This document shows positions 45,650-57,450 of a stretch of 64,000 nucleotides of DNA, in pieces. Positions within the stretch are counted from its first letter, which is position 1. Every line of letters starts with the position of its first letter. A program made the translations under genes and the position numbers. The notes under the pieces were generated by a model. The model was not told the DNA's origin and searched no databases. It saw only the letters and a list, made by a program, of their open reading frames with translations. Source of the DNA: Microdochium bolleyi (Eukaryota; Ascomycota; Sordariomycetes; Xylariales; Microdochiaceae); the NCBI GenBank assembly GCA_001566295.1, contig KQ964281.1, forward strand, positions 38,715-102,714, in the 5' to 3' direction.

Positions 45650-47630
45650 TCAAGAGAACTGGGCGAACCGGAAAACCGCGGGCGTCAGGCAGCGCTCCAT
45701 GTCGCCAAACGCGTACAGGCCCAGCGTCATGCCCGTGAACGGCATCCCGACCTCCGGGTCCCGCGTCATGGCCGCCGTGCTGACCTCGCCGACCCAGTTG
45801 ACGCGGTTGACCAGCTCTGCCTCCTCTTCCTCCTCTTTCTCCTCTTCGTCCGCTGTGACCTCGACGAACCCGAGCCTATACGACGTCAACCGACAATCAA
45901 TGGCCAGCAGCACATCCCCATCCGCCGTCCTCAGCGGGAGCACCACCTCCTCGCCCTCCGCGGGGCGGTACCGGATCACCCTGCCCATCTTGACCACCCC
46001 GCCTCCCCGGCCACCGATGCCGACACCGGGATCCGCGCGGATGCCGATGGACGAGTAGGTGAAGTAGTTCCAGTACACGACCGCGCCGGCCTCAGTGCGC
46101 GCCGAGCCCGGCACGAAGCCGAGCCGCGTGGTCCAGAGCGTCTCGCGGCGGCACTGCTTGCGCAGGAACAGCGTCGGCGCGGCCGGGCTCGAGAGCGTGT
46201 ATGGCCCGCCGTGGAGCTCGAGGGTCGAGTTTGCGAGCGCGAAGTCGGTCTTGAGAGGGGTGTCTAGAGTCACGACCGCGTGTTCGTTAGTCGACTTTAT
46301 GCCACGTGCGGACCTTAATGATGTGTTCTGGGGGCTGGGGGGCTAGTGGAGAGAGAGGAGACACGAAGGGACGCACTCTTTCTGTACCAGCCCAGCTGCA
46401 TATCGGGCCCGGTGAAGTCGTCTCGCCATGCCTTGGGAGGTTCGCGCTTGTACAGCGACGGTGCACGCATCTCGAGCGTCAGAGGCTTGCCCTGGTTGAA
46501 GATGGGCCAGTCGTCCTCCCATTCAACGGGCATGAGCAGCGATTCCCGGCCTGCGTGAAAGAAGTGGTCAGTACTGTTCCCTCTTCATGTTTCTCACGTT
46601 ATGAGGTTCATTTCCTCAGGTGCACAAGACAGGACGGACAAGAACAAAAACGACGGAGCACTCACCAAACACCGACGTCTGGAACTCGCCTTCCACCCGC
46701 ACCGGCCTCACCCCCAGACTGACAGCCCACCACCGCCCCTCCCCGTCCTCCACTAGATCACAGTGGCCCGTATTCTGGATCTCGTGCTCCGTCGTATTGC
46801 GCCACAGCGGATTGCGCGGGCCGAGCTCGTACGGCCCCAGCGGACCCTTGTCGCTGCGCAGCACCCACTCCGAGTGGCCCGACTCGGTCCCGCCCTCGGC
46901 CGTGAAGAGGTAGTAGTAGCCCCCGCGCCGGAAGATGTGGGAGCCCTCGGAGACGCCCGAGGCGGAGGACTCGCGCAGCAGCACGGGCTGCGAGGTCGAG
47001 TTGCCCGTCTCGATGTCGATGGTGCTCGTGTGGATGCAGAAGTCCTTGGTCTTGCTGGCCGGGTCGCGGTCCAGCTTGCGGTACGTGGTGGACAGGTAGC
47101 ACGTGCCGTCGTCGTCCCAGAAGAGCTGTTGAGCGGAGGGGTTTCCGTTGTTAGACAAGTGCCCTTGTGTGTATCTGGGCCACTTAACTCCCAGTGATAG
47201 TAGTAGGTAAGATACGTACGTCCTGGTCGAACCCGGGCTGGTCAAAGTAAACTGGATCCGACCACGAGTCCGAGTCCCAGATGTCCCGCGTCCGAACGTA
47301 GAAGCCGCGCGGCCACACGCGGTCGTCGTGCTGCGGGCGGTACCGGTCGAACGCGCAGGTGGCCATGTAGTACCAGCCGTTGTGGAAGCGCAGCGTGGGC
47401 GCCCATATGCCGCCGCCGGGCTCGGGCGTCCTGATGTCGAGCTGACTCCTGCGGGTCAGGCAGTGGCCGATGAGCGTCCACTGGATGAGGTCGGTGCTGT
47501 GGTAGACCGGCACGCCCGGGAAGTACTCGAAGGTCGACGTGACGAGGAAGTAGCCCCTGCCGACGCGGATGATGGAGGGATCCGGGTTGAAGCCGGGCAG
47601 GATGGGATTGTTGTAGACGCCTTCCGCCAT
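45650..47630 (-). CDS. GH43 beta-xylosidase/alpha-L-arabinofuranosidase, four exons
   Basis: Minus-strand exons 47630..47220, 47125..46666, 46550..46377 and 46263..45650 encode 552 aa. The enzyme removes terminal xylose or arabinose from hemicellulose fragments with inversion. The catalytic five-blade propeller opens with NPILPGFNPDPSI (Asp17, general base), continues through GGIWAPTLRFHNGWYYMAT and FWDDDGTCYL, and carries the acid Glu197 in SEGSHIFRRGGYYYLF. The last 220 residues form the concanavalin-like C-terminal domain (LGWYRK, FLRKQCRRETLWTT) seen in the XynB-like subfamily. There is no signal peptide, so it probably acts inside the cell on imported xylo-oligosaccharides. An acidic EEEKEEEEEAE insert lies near the C-terminus. 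Length is normal for the subfamily. Confidence 0.94.
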
Positions 47631-48634
47631 GGTGTAGCACTGTATCGAAAGTTAAGGGTAGGTAGGCAGTGTGAGATCTCGAGCGTTCAAGGGCTCCGTG
47701 CTTCAGAATTCGAACACACTGAAGCTGTAACGAGCTGAGCTACGACGACAAGAAAGATGGTTCACAGTAACCGGTTTCAAGCGGCTGGTCAGATGGCTGG
47801 ATTTGACCAGTGAAAAGGGAGAACATCACCCGACGACTAGATGAGTGACGAGAGAACTCCGTGAAGGATCGCGAGGTCCCACAACAATCCGAGGAGGCGC
47901 AGGCGGATATTGCCGTCGCCCGTGAACGCGCAAAGTGAATGTGGCGACTGCCACTGCAACGCTGTCACGTGGCACTTTGGGGACAAATCCTCCGAGCTGT
48001 CACACGATCCTTTAGTACCATTGCATCAGACTATGCCAGTAACCAGCCCAGTGTTCTGACAAGAGACCATGGTGACCAGCATCTCCACACGTCATGTTGT
48101 GGGTTTTGGACACACATGATTGGTGGAAGAATCGGCGCGGGCCAACCTTTCTCGTCCGGCCCCGAATTCCTCCTCGGATTGGGCTTCGATGGCGTCGAGG
48201 ACAAATAGTTGTTGGTCGATTTCGAGTTTCTCGGAACATGAACCATGGGTCAACCTGCAAACTAGGACCAAAGCAAATGATTTGTTTGCGTTTGTTGTGA
48301 ACACTAGATCACGCAAAGGTAATCAAGGCTCGTCACCCCAACAAGAATGTATTTTATCATGACAACCCGGCTGCACTCTCCATAGGTGGCAGGTAGACCC
48401 TCTAGATTCGTTGTAATTTGGGCAAATGAATCTATTGTGCACATTGATATGCTTCTCATGTGTGCGTGAAGCTCTATGATGACTGCAATGACGGATAATC
48501 TTCCCCATCTCACCAGAGCGATCTCCTCGGCTAGATGTGGTGAGTGCGCTCAAGCCCATTCAATTGTCACAAGAACCGTCCGGCAGGGCGTAGCTACTTC
48601 TCCTGATCTCGCCACACACACAGACATATGAACA
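47631..48634. other. intergenic region
   Basis: Promoter of the GH43 gene and 3' region of the MFS gene. Nothing coding is supported. Confidence 0.5.
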
Positions 48635-50396
48635 CTACGCAACACTCTTCCCCCGCTTCTCCTCCCTCCACCGCGGCCCGTTCCGGAACACCAGCACCAC
48701 GCAGGGGCTGAAGAGCAGCCAGAACCCCGAGATCACGACGCCGAGCCAGCCCACCCCTCCCGTGGCACTGACGAGGGGACTCGCGAGCGCGGTGCCGCCC
48801 GCGCCGAGCCAGCAGCGGGTGATATTCATCGCGGCCGACGCGGCACCGGGCCGGTCGCGGTTGAGGTCCATGATGAGGTTGCTCAGGCCCGAGAAGGCGC
48901 TCGCGCTGCCCGCGGCCTGCAGGAACAGGAACACCAGGGGCACCGCGAGGGGCACCACCGTGCCGGGCTGCTGCTGCTGCAGGGTCCAGCCGTAGCACAG
49001 CAGGCTCGCACCCGCGAGGAGTAAGGCTGCGGCGCTGCTCTGCAGCCGGGCGCGCTCGAGGGGGAAGCTCGCCCGGTTGAGATACTCCTGCTGTCCCGTG
49101 CCTCGTGGAATGGCGCCCACGCCCGGCGTGCGCGCCGCGTGCCGGCGGAAGTTCCAGTCGAGCACGCGGCCCGTGAGGAGGACCGACGTGACGGTGCCGA
49201 ACCCGGGTGCCAGGAAACACAGGCTTACGCGCAGCGTGTCGAGGCCGTGGACGCGCTCGAGCTGGCCGGGCAAGGTCGAGAGCACCATGTACGAGCTCGC
49301 ATAGACGAGGCCGCTGTACACGAGCAGCAGGCTCGTCTCGGGGTCGCGAAACACCCTGAGCGAAGCGAGGGGGTTGAGAGCTGCTGTTGCTGATGACGGG
49401 GTCGTCGTAGTTGTTATTGTAGTGGGTCGTTCAGGCTTTTCGGTCGCAGGGGCAGGAGGAACAACACCACTACGTCGATGGTCTGAAAGTTGTCGGAGGT
49501 AGCTCGCGCCGGTCTTGTTCCATGCTGTGGGCTGGATGGAGCCGTTGCCGACGATCTGCCGGCTTGTCTCGGGCAGCAGCATGGCGGCCACGAGCCACAC
49601 GACTCCAGCGTAGATGGCGAGGAACCAGAAGATGGCCTGCCAGCCGAGGAACCGACTGATGAGGCCGCCGATGATCTTGTCAGACTGTCAGTCTTCGGTA
49701 CGGCATGTGCACGTGTGATTGTAGGAGGCATGCTTACCGGTCCGAGCGAAGGGCCAAGCATCCATCCCATCTGGACGTAGGAGCTGTACTTGCCACGCTC
49801 GGCAGACGTCACAATATCAGAGACGGTCGCCAGGGACAGCGCGATGGTGCCGCTGCCGCCGGCGCTCTGGAGGCAGCGCATGCCGAAGAGCACGCCGTAG
49901 CTGGACCCGAGAGCCGCGCCGACACAGCCGCAGATGTAGACGATGAGGGCGGCCAGCAGGGCGGGGCGGCGGCCCTTGACGTCGGAAAGGTTGCCCACGA
50001 ACGAAGGGGCGATGCCTTGTATGATCTAGAAGAACACGATAATGAGTATGAAAGCCGGCAAGCCCGAAGATTGAGAGAGGCGTAGCGTACCAAGTAGATT
50101 GTGATGGTCAGGTTGATCTCCGTGATGGACACGTTCAGCTCTCTCGACAGGAGCGTGATGACGGGGTAGAAAATGCTTGCGGTCAAAGGGGGAAGTAGTG
50201 TTGTCAAGGCGACAATGAAAACTATGCACCGCTTCTGCAAATCTGTAAAGACGGAGTACGGAGGGCCGGGAGGCTGTTGTTGTTCCGATTGCTCGTCCTG
50301 TTTGTGCGTACCCTGTGAGCCTTCTTCCAGGTCTTTCGTGGCATCGTCCTGAATTTTGGAATGCGAGTCGGCCGTCTTCTCATTTACCACCAACAT
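48635..50396 (-). CDS. MFS exporter (DHA1, Qdr/Dtr-like), three exons
   Basis: Minus-strand exons 50396..50091, 50025..49738 and 49675..48635 encode 544 aa. A Gln/Glu-rich cytoplasmic N-terminus precedes TM1 (CIVFIVALTTLLPPLTASIF). Loop 2-3 has GNLSDVKGRRPALLAALI, TM5 has MLGPSLGP joined to IIGGLISRFLGWQAIFWFL, and the central loop contains a Thr/Ser-rich stretch. These are the marks of the 12-span drug:proton antiporters that export toxins, organic acids or dicarboxylic spore-wall precursors. At the third exon two acceptors are possible: ACAAG (used here) gives the family spacing, while CAG 9 bases upstream would insert Ser-Asp-Lys. It lies 493 bp downstream of the Zn2Cys6 regulator on the same strand, so that regulator is a natural candidate controller. 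Confidence 0.92.
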
Positions 50397-50889
50397 GATG
50401 TTCGGTGCACGTGGAGTGTATGATAGGAGAGTGTAAGGACGCAAGACTAGAGACAGTCGAGCAGGCCGTAGTCTTTGTATATGGCAACGGGATAAGAATG
50501 GAGCTATCAGCAGTCAATGGTCGCATATCAGAACGTGCTGCTGGACGTTTGAAGTCGACTCCGGAGGCTCGGCCGCGACGCCGGTCGGCAGCAAGCCGAT
50601 GTGGCAGTGGGGACCGGCGTGGCGCCGAGGTGGTGGCGGCCCCTGTCGAACAGGGCACTTCCATGGCCCCTGTACGCGCTCTTATACTAATCACACCAGT
50701 CGAGGATTCTTAGGGTGACGATCGTGGTGCCAGCCTAGAATAGCTGGTATGGCCCCAAGAAAGACTTATTTAGTTCTGGAAATGATTTCGTATTTTACGG
50801 GTACGATTACGTCCGCCCAGCTCACGCAGTGCCAGACTTTCTACCCCTACTTGCACTCGGTCCCATCACTGCGTGGCTCTTGCTGGTCA
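50397..50889. other. intergenic region
   Basis: The MFS promoter and the 3' region of the regulator. No gene is seen. Confidence 0.55.
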
Positions 50890-52951
50890 CTAGCTATGGT
50901 CTACGAGAAAGTCGTACGTGTTGAAGAAGCCGTCCAGCAGCTCATCCGGAAACACATGGTCAACATCTGCAGGGTCGCTGCGCTGGTGGTCCCCAGCTGG
51001 CGCTGCTGCCACCCCAGATTCCCTACCTTCACCAACTGCTTCGGCCACGATAATGCTGGCAGTCGGGTAACTCCGCTGCACAGCCTCAGCGGCACTGTCC
51101 GTTATGTCAACGAGGAGATGCCGCGGATGCATGGTCCTCGTGACGTCCCGTAGCACGGCGATGGACCTGGTCAGCAGGAGTCTGATCTCGTCCGCGTCGA
51201 CTACCACTCTGAATGAACCGCCGCTACTACAGGTGGGGGCTCGTGCGCTCGTGTTGTTGTTATTGGCGACGACCTTGAGCAGGAACACGACGGCAAAGGC
51301 GATCATGACGTGGAAGTAGGTCGGCAGGCCGTTCAGGAACGACTGCACCTCGCGGTCCGCGTTGACGGTGCGCAGGATGCACGTCGCCGCGAGAACCGCC
51401 GCGCTCGCGAGCTCGTAGGCGTCGAGGTCCGCGTCTGTGCTGCCTCTCGGGTTGTTGCTATCGTCGTTGTCACCGCCTCCGCTGCTACCGCGGAACACGT
51501 GCGAGCAGAGGTACAGCTTGGCGAAGTGGTGCTGCATGCTGGCGCCTTTCCAGGGGTAGTTGCCGACGTGGGCGTCGGCCCCGAGCCGGTCCGCCCACTC
51601 GAGCCGCAGCGAGTCGAGGGTGTTGGCCAGACGCTTGACCGTGAGGATCTGGGCGGATGAGAGGGCAGTGTCGACGCTGCCCTGGCCGACGGAGTCGAAG
51701 ATATCGGTCCACACAGTCCAGCGCAGCACGTGACTCACGAGGCGGGCATCGTCGTGGCTAGCACGGGGGCACTCTAGGAGGCGGCGTACGCTCCGGACGG
51801 CGTCACACTGCCGGGTCAGCGGCGGGCGACCATGCGGGATAGAGAGGTGGTGGTCGCAAGCGTATACGAGATAGTAGAGGCGGGCGTCGAGGTAGGCCTG
51901 GTAATCGCCGGCGACGGCCCGGGCGAGGCGCCGATGCAGCTGGAGCTCCGTGGCGACGCGGACAGCGAGGGAGCTCAGGGCTGCCGAGAGGTCGCTCATC
52001 CAGAAGGCCCCGATGCACAAGGCCCGCACGTAGTCGGCGTCGTTCTTGCGCGAGAGGCTCGTGGCGCTGGTCAGGGCGATGAACTCTGCGCGCAGCGGCT
52101 CGTAGTCGTCCGAGGCGGCGTGCAGCGCGCCGACGGCACAGACGGCCGTGCTGAGCAAGGGGGACTGCCGGTGCAGCTCGGCAAAGGTCTGCCCACTGCG
52201 GTCCCCCAGCACGCCGTACAGGAAGTGGTCCAGCCGGTCCTGGTAGACTGCCTGGTACCGGACGGCGTTGGCCAGGGTGACGACACCACGGGAGACGAAA
52301 TCTGCCGTGTGAGGTGCTGGGAGGGCGTGCACACCGTTATGCAGGCGGAGGCCCGGCAGACTACTTGGGCTCGACTCGAGGTCGACTTCGAGTCTCCAGA
52401 TTGGACCGGGCAGGGCGCCAGGCAATGGGGTTGGCCTGGGGGCTGGCTCGACAGCGGTAGTGCCCATCTGAGATGGGGCCGGGTTGCCTCCATGCTCGGG
52501 CAGAGGCGTGACATTGCCGGGTCCAGCGGCCAGGGCGGCCTCGAGCTTAGCCTCTAGCTGGTGCATCTTGAGCTCTATTTCCCGTTTCCATCTAGATTTG
52601 ATATCCGCCCGTGGTCAGTTGTGGACTTGTACTCGGGGGACAAGCATACCTACACCGAGTCGTGCTCCACGTGCATCTGGAGGCTCCGGCTGACGGCACA
52701 GGACAGCCGCTTCTTTCTGCACCGCGCGCAGGGGGGCTTAGAGTCGGGCATGTCACATCGGATCTGCTCGGGTCAGAGGAATCAGTACTGCTTGCCGCAT
52801 CAGGGGACGACAACGGCGCTCCCCGGAGACACCCTACCTTCTGCTTGCGGCAAGCCTCACAGGCTACAACGGTCTTGCGACTCGTGTCCACCAGACCGTG
52901 TCCCACGTCAGACTCCGGTCCGGAGCGAGCTTGTGGCTGCGGCATGCTCAT
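50890..52951 (-). CDS. Zn2Cys6 transcription factor, three exons
   Basis: Minus-strand exons 52951..52838, 52763..52654 and 52591..50890 encode 641 aa. The zinc cluster is assembled only after splicing: CEACRKQK in exon 1 and IRCDMPDSKPPCARCRKKR in exon 2 give spacing C-X2-C-X6-C-X8-C-X2-C-X6-C. A linker and coiled coil (WKREIELKMHQLEAKLEAAL) follow, joined across the second intron. The middle homology region shows DRLDHFLYGVLGDRSG, LLSTAVCAVGALHAAS, a degenerate AYLDARLYYLVYACDHHLSI and HGRPPL. It binds CGG-containing promoter sites as a dimer in the nucleus. The ATG at 52951 is the closest to the cluster; the frame stays open upstream to 53197 but those residues look like 5' UTR. Target genes are not known; the MFS gene just downstream is the first to test. 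Confidence 0.92.
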
Positions 52952-53334
52952 CGGGACCGGGCCGTTCCTTGAAGGAAGGATGTGTGTGGTGGGAATGTGG
53001 AAGTGACAAGATGTGGGCACGGCGCCGGGACTACATCGGTCGTTGTCGGTGGTCGCCGAGAAACTGAGGCTCGCGCCTCGGCGTGTCTCCGAGACTCCGA
53101 GATTTAAGGTTGTGGCTGACTGGCGCCTGCCAAGCCCATCGAGACCCCTGATTCTATGCGGACTTGACCGCTTTTCAGCTTCCTCAAGAGAGTTCATTGC
53201 CCATCAAGTCGCAGCGAAAATGACCTCCGAGGAGATGGTAGTCGCTTGGTCTCCTGCCTGCCTGCTTTCACGACTCAGCAATGTTGCATTTTGCGTGTGC
53301 TCAGCCAGCGAAGACGGTTGACAGTACGTGGAGT

Positions 53335-53965
53335 TCAACTCCTTTTCGCGTTGCCAAGCGCACTCGTGTTGCACCAAGCGATGGCGCCCAAGGTACTATT
53401 TCCGGGTGCCTACTCAGTTTGCGAGCGTATCTAGCGTCCCGGCCCGCGCCCCGGCCGCCTTAGAAGTACGCCTGTTGTGGCTGTGTTTCCGCCTGCCGGC
53501 ATGGTTGGGGTTACACAGTAGAGATGCAGTGCGTTTGGGCATCTTATGTAGGACTCCACGTCGCCCGGCGCTCTCGTGTCGTACCAAGCAATGGCTGTCA
53601 AGGGATTTTTGCCGTTGCCTACGCCCTTGCAAGAGTCTTTGCCTCTTGCGCGTATTCTCGGTGACATACATGCAAGGGTAACAACGTTGAGCAAGTGACC
53701 CAGACAGCATCTCTCTGCACAATGATCCGTCATCGAGCCTCATTACCACGCTTACCAATGATTAAATGTGGCTAGGGCCCGAAACAAAAGCAAAGTCCAA
53801 TAGACTACACGCAGCGGACCTTGGCTTGACCCCTTGACGCCAGGGGGAAAAAAGGAAAACCAGTCGGTGTAGACCTCTGCAAAGCGCCCGTCCGCTATGT
53901 TGATCAATCATGCCTATTGTGGCTGTGCTGCCGTACTCCGGGTTAGTTGGGCTGACACAGCTGAA
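53335..53965. repeat. two degenerate duplicated blocks with transition-biased divergence
   Basis: Block A: about 53335..53418 is repeated at about 53554..53637; the cores CACCAAGCGATGGC and TACCAAGCAATGGC are followed by CAAGG and later GCCTAC in both. Block B: about 53471..53520 is repeated at about 53911..53960, sharing TTGTGGCTGTG and ACACAG ends. Most mismatches are C/T or G/A, which fits repeat-induced point mutation of an old duplicated or transposed element. No open frame remains. Confidence 0.55.
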
Positions 53966-54023
53966 GGCTGCCTGCTGCAGGTGCCGGAACCCTTGATCGT
54001 CCTCGGGGTGTTCTCAGCTTGAA

Positions 54024-54029
54024 TATATA
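54024..54029 (+). promoter_or_regulatory. TATA-like box of HET-domain gene
   Basis: TATATA 108 bp before the ATG at 54137. Confidence 0.4.
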
Positions 54030-54136
54030 ACCCAGGTATCGACTGAGGAATATCCTCCGCATCCTAGCACCTCCTTCACTTGCTTAACATTTTGATCCGT
54101 TGTAATGCTCCATTTCACGGGTGTGTGGCGACCAAG

Positions 54137-56272
54137 ATGCCTCTCTCATACACAGAGCTTGACCCGGCCAGGGCTCAGATCCGACTGCTAAGGCTTAAAG
54201 CTACCTCCAAGACGACCGCACGTAGCAAGAACTACACCGAGCCGTGCTTGAGCTACTCACTCGAGCGCACCTCACTGGACAGCAAACCCAATTTCGCTGC
54301 CCTCTCGTATGTCTGGGGCGATCCAGAAGACACCGTCGGCATCCTGGTTGACGGCACCACGGTGCAGATCACGCGCAACCTCTACGACGTGCTACAGTGG
54401 CATCGCGGCTGGAGACCAGATTGGGCGGTGTGGGCGGACGCCGTCTGCATCAACCAGGATGATCCGCGCGAGAAAGGCCACCAGATCCGGCAGATGGGCC
54501 GTGTCTACCGGGAGGCGACGAAAGTCATATGCTGGATCGGTCCCACAACCGACCGGATCGAGTTATGGCTCCGCTGGGGCCCTCGGCTGGGCGAGCCCTT
54601 TTCCGTCCGAGGCCTAAGACGCATATCCGGCTGGCTGCGTCGAGAGGCGTGGTGGATGATCTTCAGAGCAATGGCGTGGCTTGGCGGCGACGCCGAACTG
54701 GCCGTGATCCTGATAGCGCTGATGATCCGTAATGGCGGCATTGACCTCCACTACTGCGCATATTTCCACCGCATGTGGACTTTTCAAGAGTCGTTCTTGC
54801 CACACAAAGACAACATCATTTGTATGGTCGGCGGCGTCGCTCATGGTCCTTGGTTGCTCCATGGGTACTTTGTCGATAGTTTCCCAAGTTTCATCTCGCA
54901 GAAGTGCGACCATCTTGAAAAAGCCAAGAACGGTATGAGCAACCTCGAGATGCAGGTTCTCCGAGAACACAATGCCTGGTCCCACGCAATTATGCAGCCA
55001 GAGTATATCAACATCATATCTCGGATGGGGGCACTTGGCCATGCAACCGATGCTGGAAAAGGGTTTGATTTGTGGCAGACGCTGCTGGCAACAAGCACGA
55101 GAGTTTGCCACGATCCAAGAGATAAGATATTTGCGCTGCTTGGGCTACTAGGCGAGCCGAAGAGCCACAAACAGGCTGCCGCACGGGAGCAACTATTGCT
55201 GACCGATCCTCTGAAAGCAACGCGCAGCGTAATCAGAGATGCACTCTACTACGTGTACTGCTATGAGAGCTGTATCAGTCTATCTTATCTTCTTCTGCCC
55301 TACCTTGCTTTCTCGGACGACACCGAGGAGCACCGCAAGCAGGGCTGCTGCCCCTCCTGGCTGCCCGACCTTTCGCGCCGGAGACATCAACCTCTCAGTA
55401 CGAGCAGGCTGCCAACACGGCCAGACGAGAATGAAAAATTCCTCTGGGGGAACCATGATTGGCTGTCTTTTAACGGAAGGCGCGTGGGTCACGTCGTGCT
55501 AACTCTCGCCCTCCCGGCCGGAGTGGACAAGGCAGCAAGGATGTGTCGTCATATTTGGGACGCTGCAAAGCGCAGAGACAGCAGGAGAGTAAGATCTCAA
55601 ATATACAGTGGCAAAGACAGCAAGACACTGGCCGAAGCTCACGGGAAGAAAACCTGTCGAGACCATCAGAGCATCGACGATGACCGCTCACCACACACCG
55701 ATCCTGCCGCGCCTGGTCCCTGCGAAGCGGGACCTTTTGCGCGCCAGATTGAGGAATTCTTTGATAGCATAGACCCGCTCGGCGACTCGCTTGCGTATTG
55801 CCTGGGTCTGGCTTTCCTAAATGTCGGACCCCTCTACTACCAGGATATCATGAACAACCACGAGAATGCCCAGCCACACAGGAATTCCCAAACGACGCAC
55901 GAAGCAGCCGATACGGGATTAAACAGTCCTGATCTCCGTCCATGTACTCTGGCAGTTCTAGACAACGGGCGCCTCATCCTCGGCGAAGCCGCCATCCAAA
56001 GCGGCGACATCCTGTTTTCGTCACGAGCTATGCGCAGATGTCTCTTGATCAGGCGAGTAGGGAATCACCAATATGCGGAGGAGATCGATAGCCCCAATCG
56101 TGGAGGCCGCGCCTCGGAGATATCCAGCAGTGGTGCTGCAGATGCTAGCCCGAACGTCTATCGATTTGTCGACTGGCCGTATGTTGATGGCCTCCACTTT
56201 CCAGGTCGCCGGGACCAGGATTGGGCGTCCGAAATCTCCAAACGGCCCCTGGAATATATTCTCCTTGCTTAA
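54137..56272 (+). CDS. HET-domain protein (heterokaryon incompatibility)
   Basis: One exon of 711 aa. The HET domain fills the first third: NFAALSYVWGDPEDT, then QITRNLYDVLQ, then VWADAVCINQDDPREKGHQI and VYREATKVICWIGP, the conserved blocks of PF06985. A middle helical part includes HRMWTFQESFLP, the usual RxWTxQE box, and CHDPRDKIFALLGLLG. The C-terminus is a conserved-looking RRCLLIRRVGNHQ-type beta stretch common to this family. HET domains trigger regulated cell death when unlike fungal cells fuse; they are often induced by STAND receptors. Start: ATG at 54137 gives the usual PLSYTELDP opening; an earlier in-frame ATG at 54080 is possible but lies closer to the TATA box. The insertion of about 30 residues rich in Arg and Trp after the core (about 155-190) is unusual. 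Confidence 0.93.
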   Translation: MPLSYTELDPARAQIRLLRLKATSKTTARSKNYTEPCLSYSLERTSLDSKPNFAALSYVWGDPEDTVGILVDGTTVQITRNLYDVLQWHRGWRPDWAVWADAVCINQDDPREKGHQIRQMGRVYREATKVICWIGPTTDRIELWLRWGPRLGEPFSVRGLRRISGWLRREAWWMIFRAMAWLGGDAELAVILIALMIRNGGIDLHYCAYFHRMWTFQESFLPHKDNIICMVGGVAHGPWLLHGYFVDSFPSFISQKCDHLEKAKNGMSNLEMQVLREHNAWSHAIMQPEYINIISRMGALGHATDAGKGFDLWQTLLATSTRVCHDPRDKIFALLGLLGEPKSHKQAAAREQLLLTDPLKATRSVIRDALYYVYCYESCISLSYLLLPYLAFSDDTEEHRKQGCCPSWLPDLSRRRHQPLSTSRLPTRPDENEKFLWGNHDWLSFNGRRVGHVVLTLALPAGVDKAARMCRHIWDAAKRRDSRRVRSQIYSGKDSKTLAEAHGKKTCRDHQSIDDDRSPHTDPAAPGPCEAGPFARQIEEFFDSIDPLGDSLAYCLGLAFLNVGPLYYQDIMNNHENAQPHRNSQTTHEAADTGLNSPDLRPCTLAVLDNGRLILGEAAIQSGDILFSSRAMRRCLLIRRVGNHQYAEEIDSPNRGGRASEISSSGAADASPNVYRFVDWPYVDGLHFPGRRDQDWASEISKRPLEYILLA

Positions 56273-57450
56273 TTCTCTCATTTCGTGAACCTAGCCCTTA
56301 TCGAGCGTTGTAAATTGCAGTTGAGGGTTACCCCTCTGTCTTTGCGATCACCGTTTCTTATATACTTGATAGCCAGGCCAAGTGAATTTCCTGTTCCGCT
56401 TCCGTTTCGAGGCTTAGCCCGAAAGTGAATTGTGCTTCGCCATGGCAAGGCCCACAACCCACACGGTATCCCTCTCCCTGACGAACAAGGTACAGTTGAG
56501 ATGACTTGCGCGAATGTGCGTTGGCACATGCTTCGAGGGAGTCGATGATTCCGCATCGGCAGGCTCTCGGCAATCTCCCCGACGGAAGTAATCAGGATCG
56601 ATATGGCTTGGCTTCTCAGGACACAGGCCGCCATGAGGTCCTCCTTTCGCGACCTTGACGTAAGCCCGGCAAAACAAATCACAGATCAAGCCCATCGACT
56701 CCACGGCCACAACGAGAAATGCACTTCGCTCAACTAAGGAGTGACACTTCCAACGACCAAGAGTGATATCCGGCGAGCTCTAAGACCCGACCTGTGACGC
56801 ATTGAAAGCCGCAAAGTCCATGTCCAATACTGGCACTTCGCCGCCACTCACCTGCATATGCCATTTGTCCTTGAGGCAACCTGCAGTTCGCTAGCTCGAC
56901 ACTGCTACCAAATACCACAATATCGAGAATTTTGAGGACGGCCCGTTACGTGGGTACACGCTGGGTACTATATTCGGCACGTACTGGGTGACCCCAACTA
57001 GGCTTACTCACCACGGACTATTGTTCACCTGGTCGACATAGCAACACGCCCACACACTCGACATGTGTGGCTATACAGGCACAAATAAACAACAAGCGCG
57101 GTTAGGAGGGAGACGGGCGGTGTGTCTCGGGCGTGACGAACACGTCGCCCTTTGTCAGCCCGACTTCTGAAGTTAGAGGACGATCCTATACACCGTCGGC
57201 TGCTGTCGATACGCACGCAGTTCACACATCATCACATTGGCCACGGAGCACCTGTCAGTATTGACTTGAGCACAATCTATGATGATGGAAAGTAAGATAG
57301 TGATCACTTCTTGTCGATAGACTCGTCCGTCCTGGTTCGCTCCAGCCTGCAACGACGAGGGCTGGACGGCCGTTACGAGTAGCTTTGATGATAAGCATCA
57401 AGATCGCCCCGAATCCCCCTCCCGGATCAAATTCATATCCGACGAGACCT
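56273..57450. other. intergenic region between convergent genes
   Basis: The 1.2-kb gap holds two 3' UTRs and otherwise no supported coding sequence. Confidence 0.5.

Larger units (their letters stand above)
52952..54136. other. intergenic region with degenerate duplications
   Basis: No gene is supported. Between about 53335 and 53965 two sequence blocks each occur twice with many transition differences (see repeat entry). The right end is the HET-gene promoter. Confidence 0.5.

Noticed and set aside
37640..52951. Secondary-metabolite cluster (propeller protein, P450, exporter, Zn2Cys6)
   Set aside because: No backbone enzyme (PKS, NRPS, terpene synthase, prenyltransferase) lies among them, and intergenic gaps are large.
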